A stretch of 64,000 nucleotides of DNA, from positions 535,932 through 599,931 of the forward strand of contig CAWELH010000010.1 of assembly GCA_963809925.1 (NCBI GenBank), given 5' to 3'. This document shows positions 63,994 to 64,000 of the stretch, piece after piece. Numbering within the stretch: position 1 is the stretch's first letter; each line of letters opens with the position of its first letter. A model generated the notes under the pieces. The model was given only the letters and a program-made list of their open reading frames with translations, was not told where the DNA came from and did not search any database. This DNA is from DASQZK01 sp963809925 (GTDB lineage Bacteria > Bacteroidota > Bacteroidia > Bacteroidales > GCA-2748055). A program made the position numbers and the translations under genes.

Positions 63994-64000
63994 CAAACAA

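Overview
The window comes from a member of the Bacteroidota, most likely class Bacteroidia; genus and species cannot be told from the sequence. Four signs point there. Several genes carry promoters of the form TTG, 19 to 20 bases, TAnnTTTG. Start codons lack Shine-Dalgarno sequences. Three large secreted proteins end in type IX secretion (T9SS) sorting domains. The gene content (LptD-like protein, DUF6913-like and DUF4293-like proteins, PyrB-PyrI pair, RNase Y, ZapA with 6S RNA) is typical of the phylum. Most of the window is ordinary core genome, densely packed and on both strands.

Layout. 0-4.7 kb: the end of ffh, then folD, argS and a glycosyltransferase. 4.7-11.2 kb: a minus-strand operon behind a cobalamin riboswitch. 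It encodes a DUF4465-like lipoprotein, a T9SS-exported lysyl-endopeptidase-like protease, a BtuF-like binding lipoprotein, a 91-residue unknown, a BtuC-like permease, a BtuD-like ATPase with a long C-terminal tail, and a 70-residue membrane protein. 11.3-18.3 kb: ligA, a DUF6913-like gene, dapA and secA. 18.4-24.9 kb: two giant T9SS cargo proteins, a papain-like protease and an Asp-box beta-propeller protein, that share a C-terminal module. 25-30.2 kb: ferritin, icd, dnaX and the rpsF-rpsR-rplI ribosomal operon. 30.2-35.6 kb: RidA, an LptD-like gene split by a one-base frameshift, a cell-wall amidase and an MlaD-like protein. 35.6-41.1 kb: dnaA with an AT-rich upstream region, an EamA transporter, a YigZ-like protein, pyrB, pyrI and a DUF4293-like gene. 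41.1-47.5 kb: an operator-like double palindrome, an SPFH protein, a nucleoside phosphorylase, a transglutaminase-like protein, a nucleotide-sugar epimerase, rny, 6S RNA, zapA and a coiled-coil partner. 47.5-54.4 kb: an M23 peptidase, anmK, an iron alcohol dehydrogenase, a C69 peptidase and rplS. 54.5-59.7 kb: an AsmA-like protein, ResB/CcsA-type cytochrome c maturation proteins and tRNA-Arg(ACG). 59.9-64 kb: a MarR regulator, an SDR protein, an alpha/beta hydrolase and three consecutive genes broken by single-base indels.

The most interesting unit is the cobalamin-riboswitch operon. It joins inner-membrane B12 uptake to an exported serine protease and a surface-type lipoprotein, which suggests that B12 is freed from protein carriers before import. 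Second-tier observations are two distant copies of a hairpin plus 13-base-repeat element (3.1 and 51.7 kb), a pair of 17-bp palindromes spaced exactly 21 bp apart at 41.15 kb, and the cluster of frameshifts at the right-hand end, which may be sequencing error.
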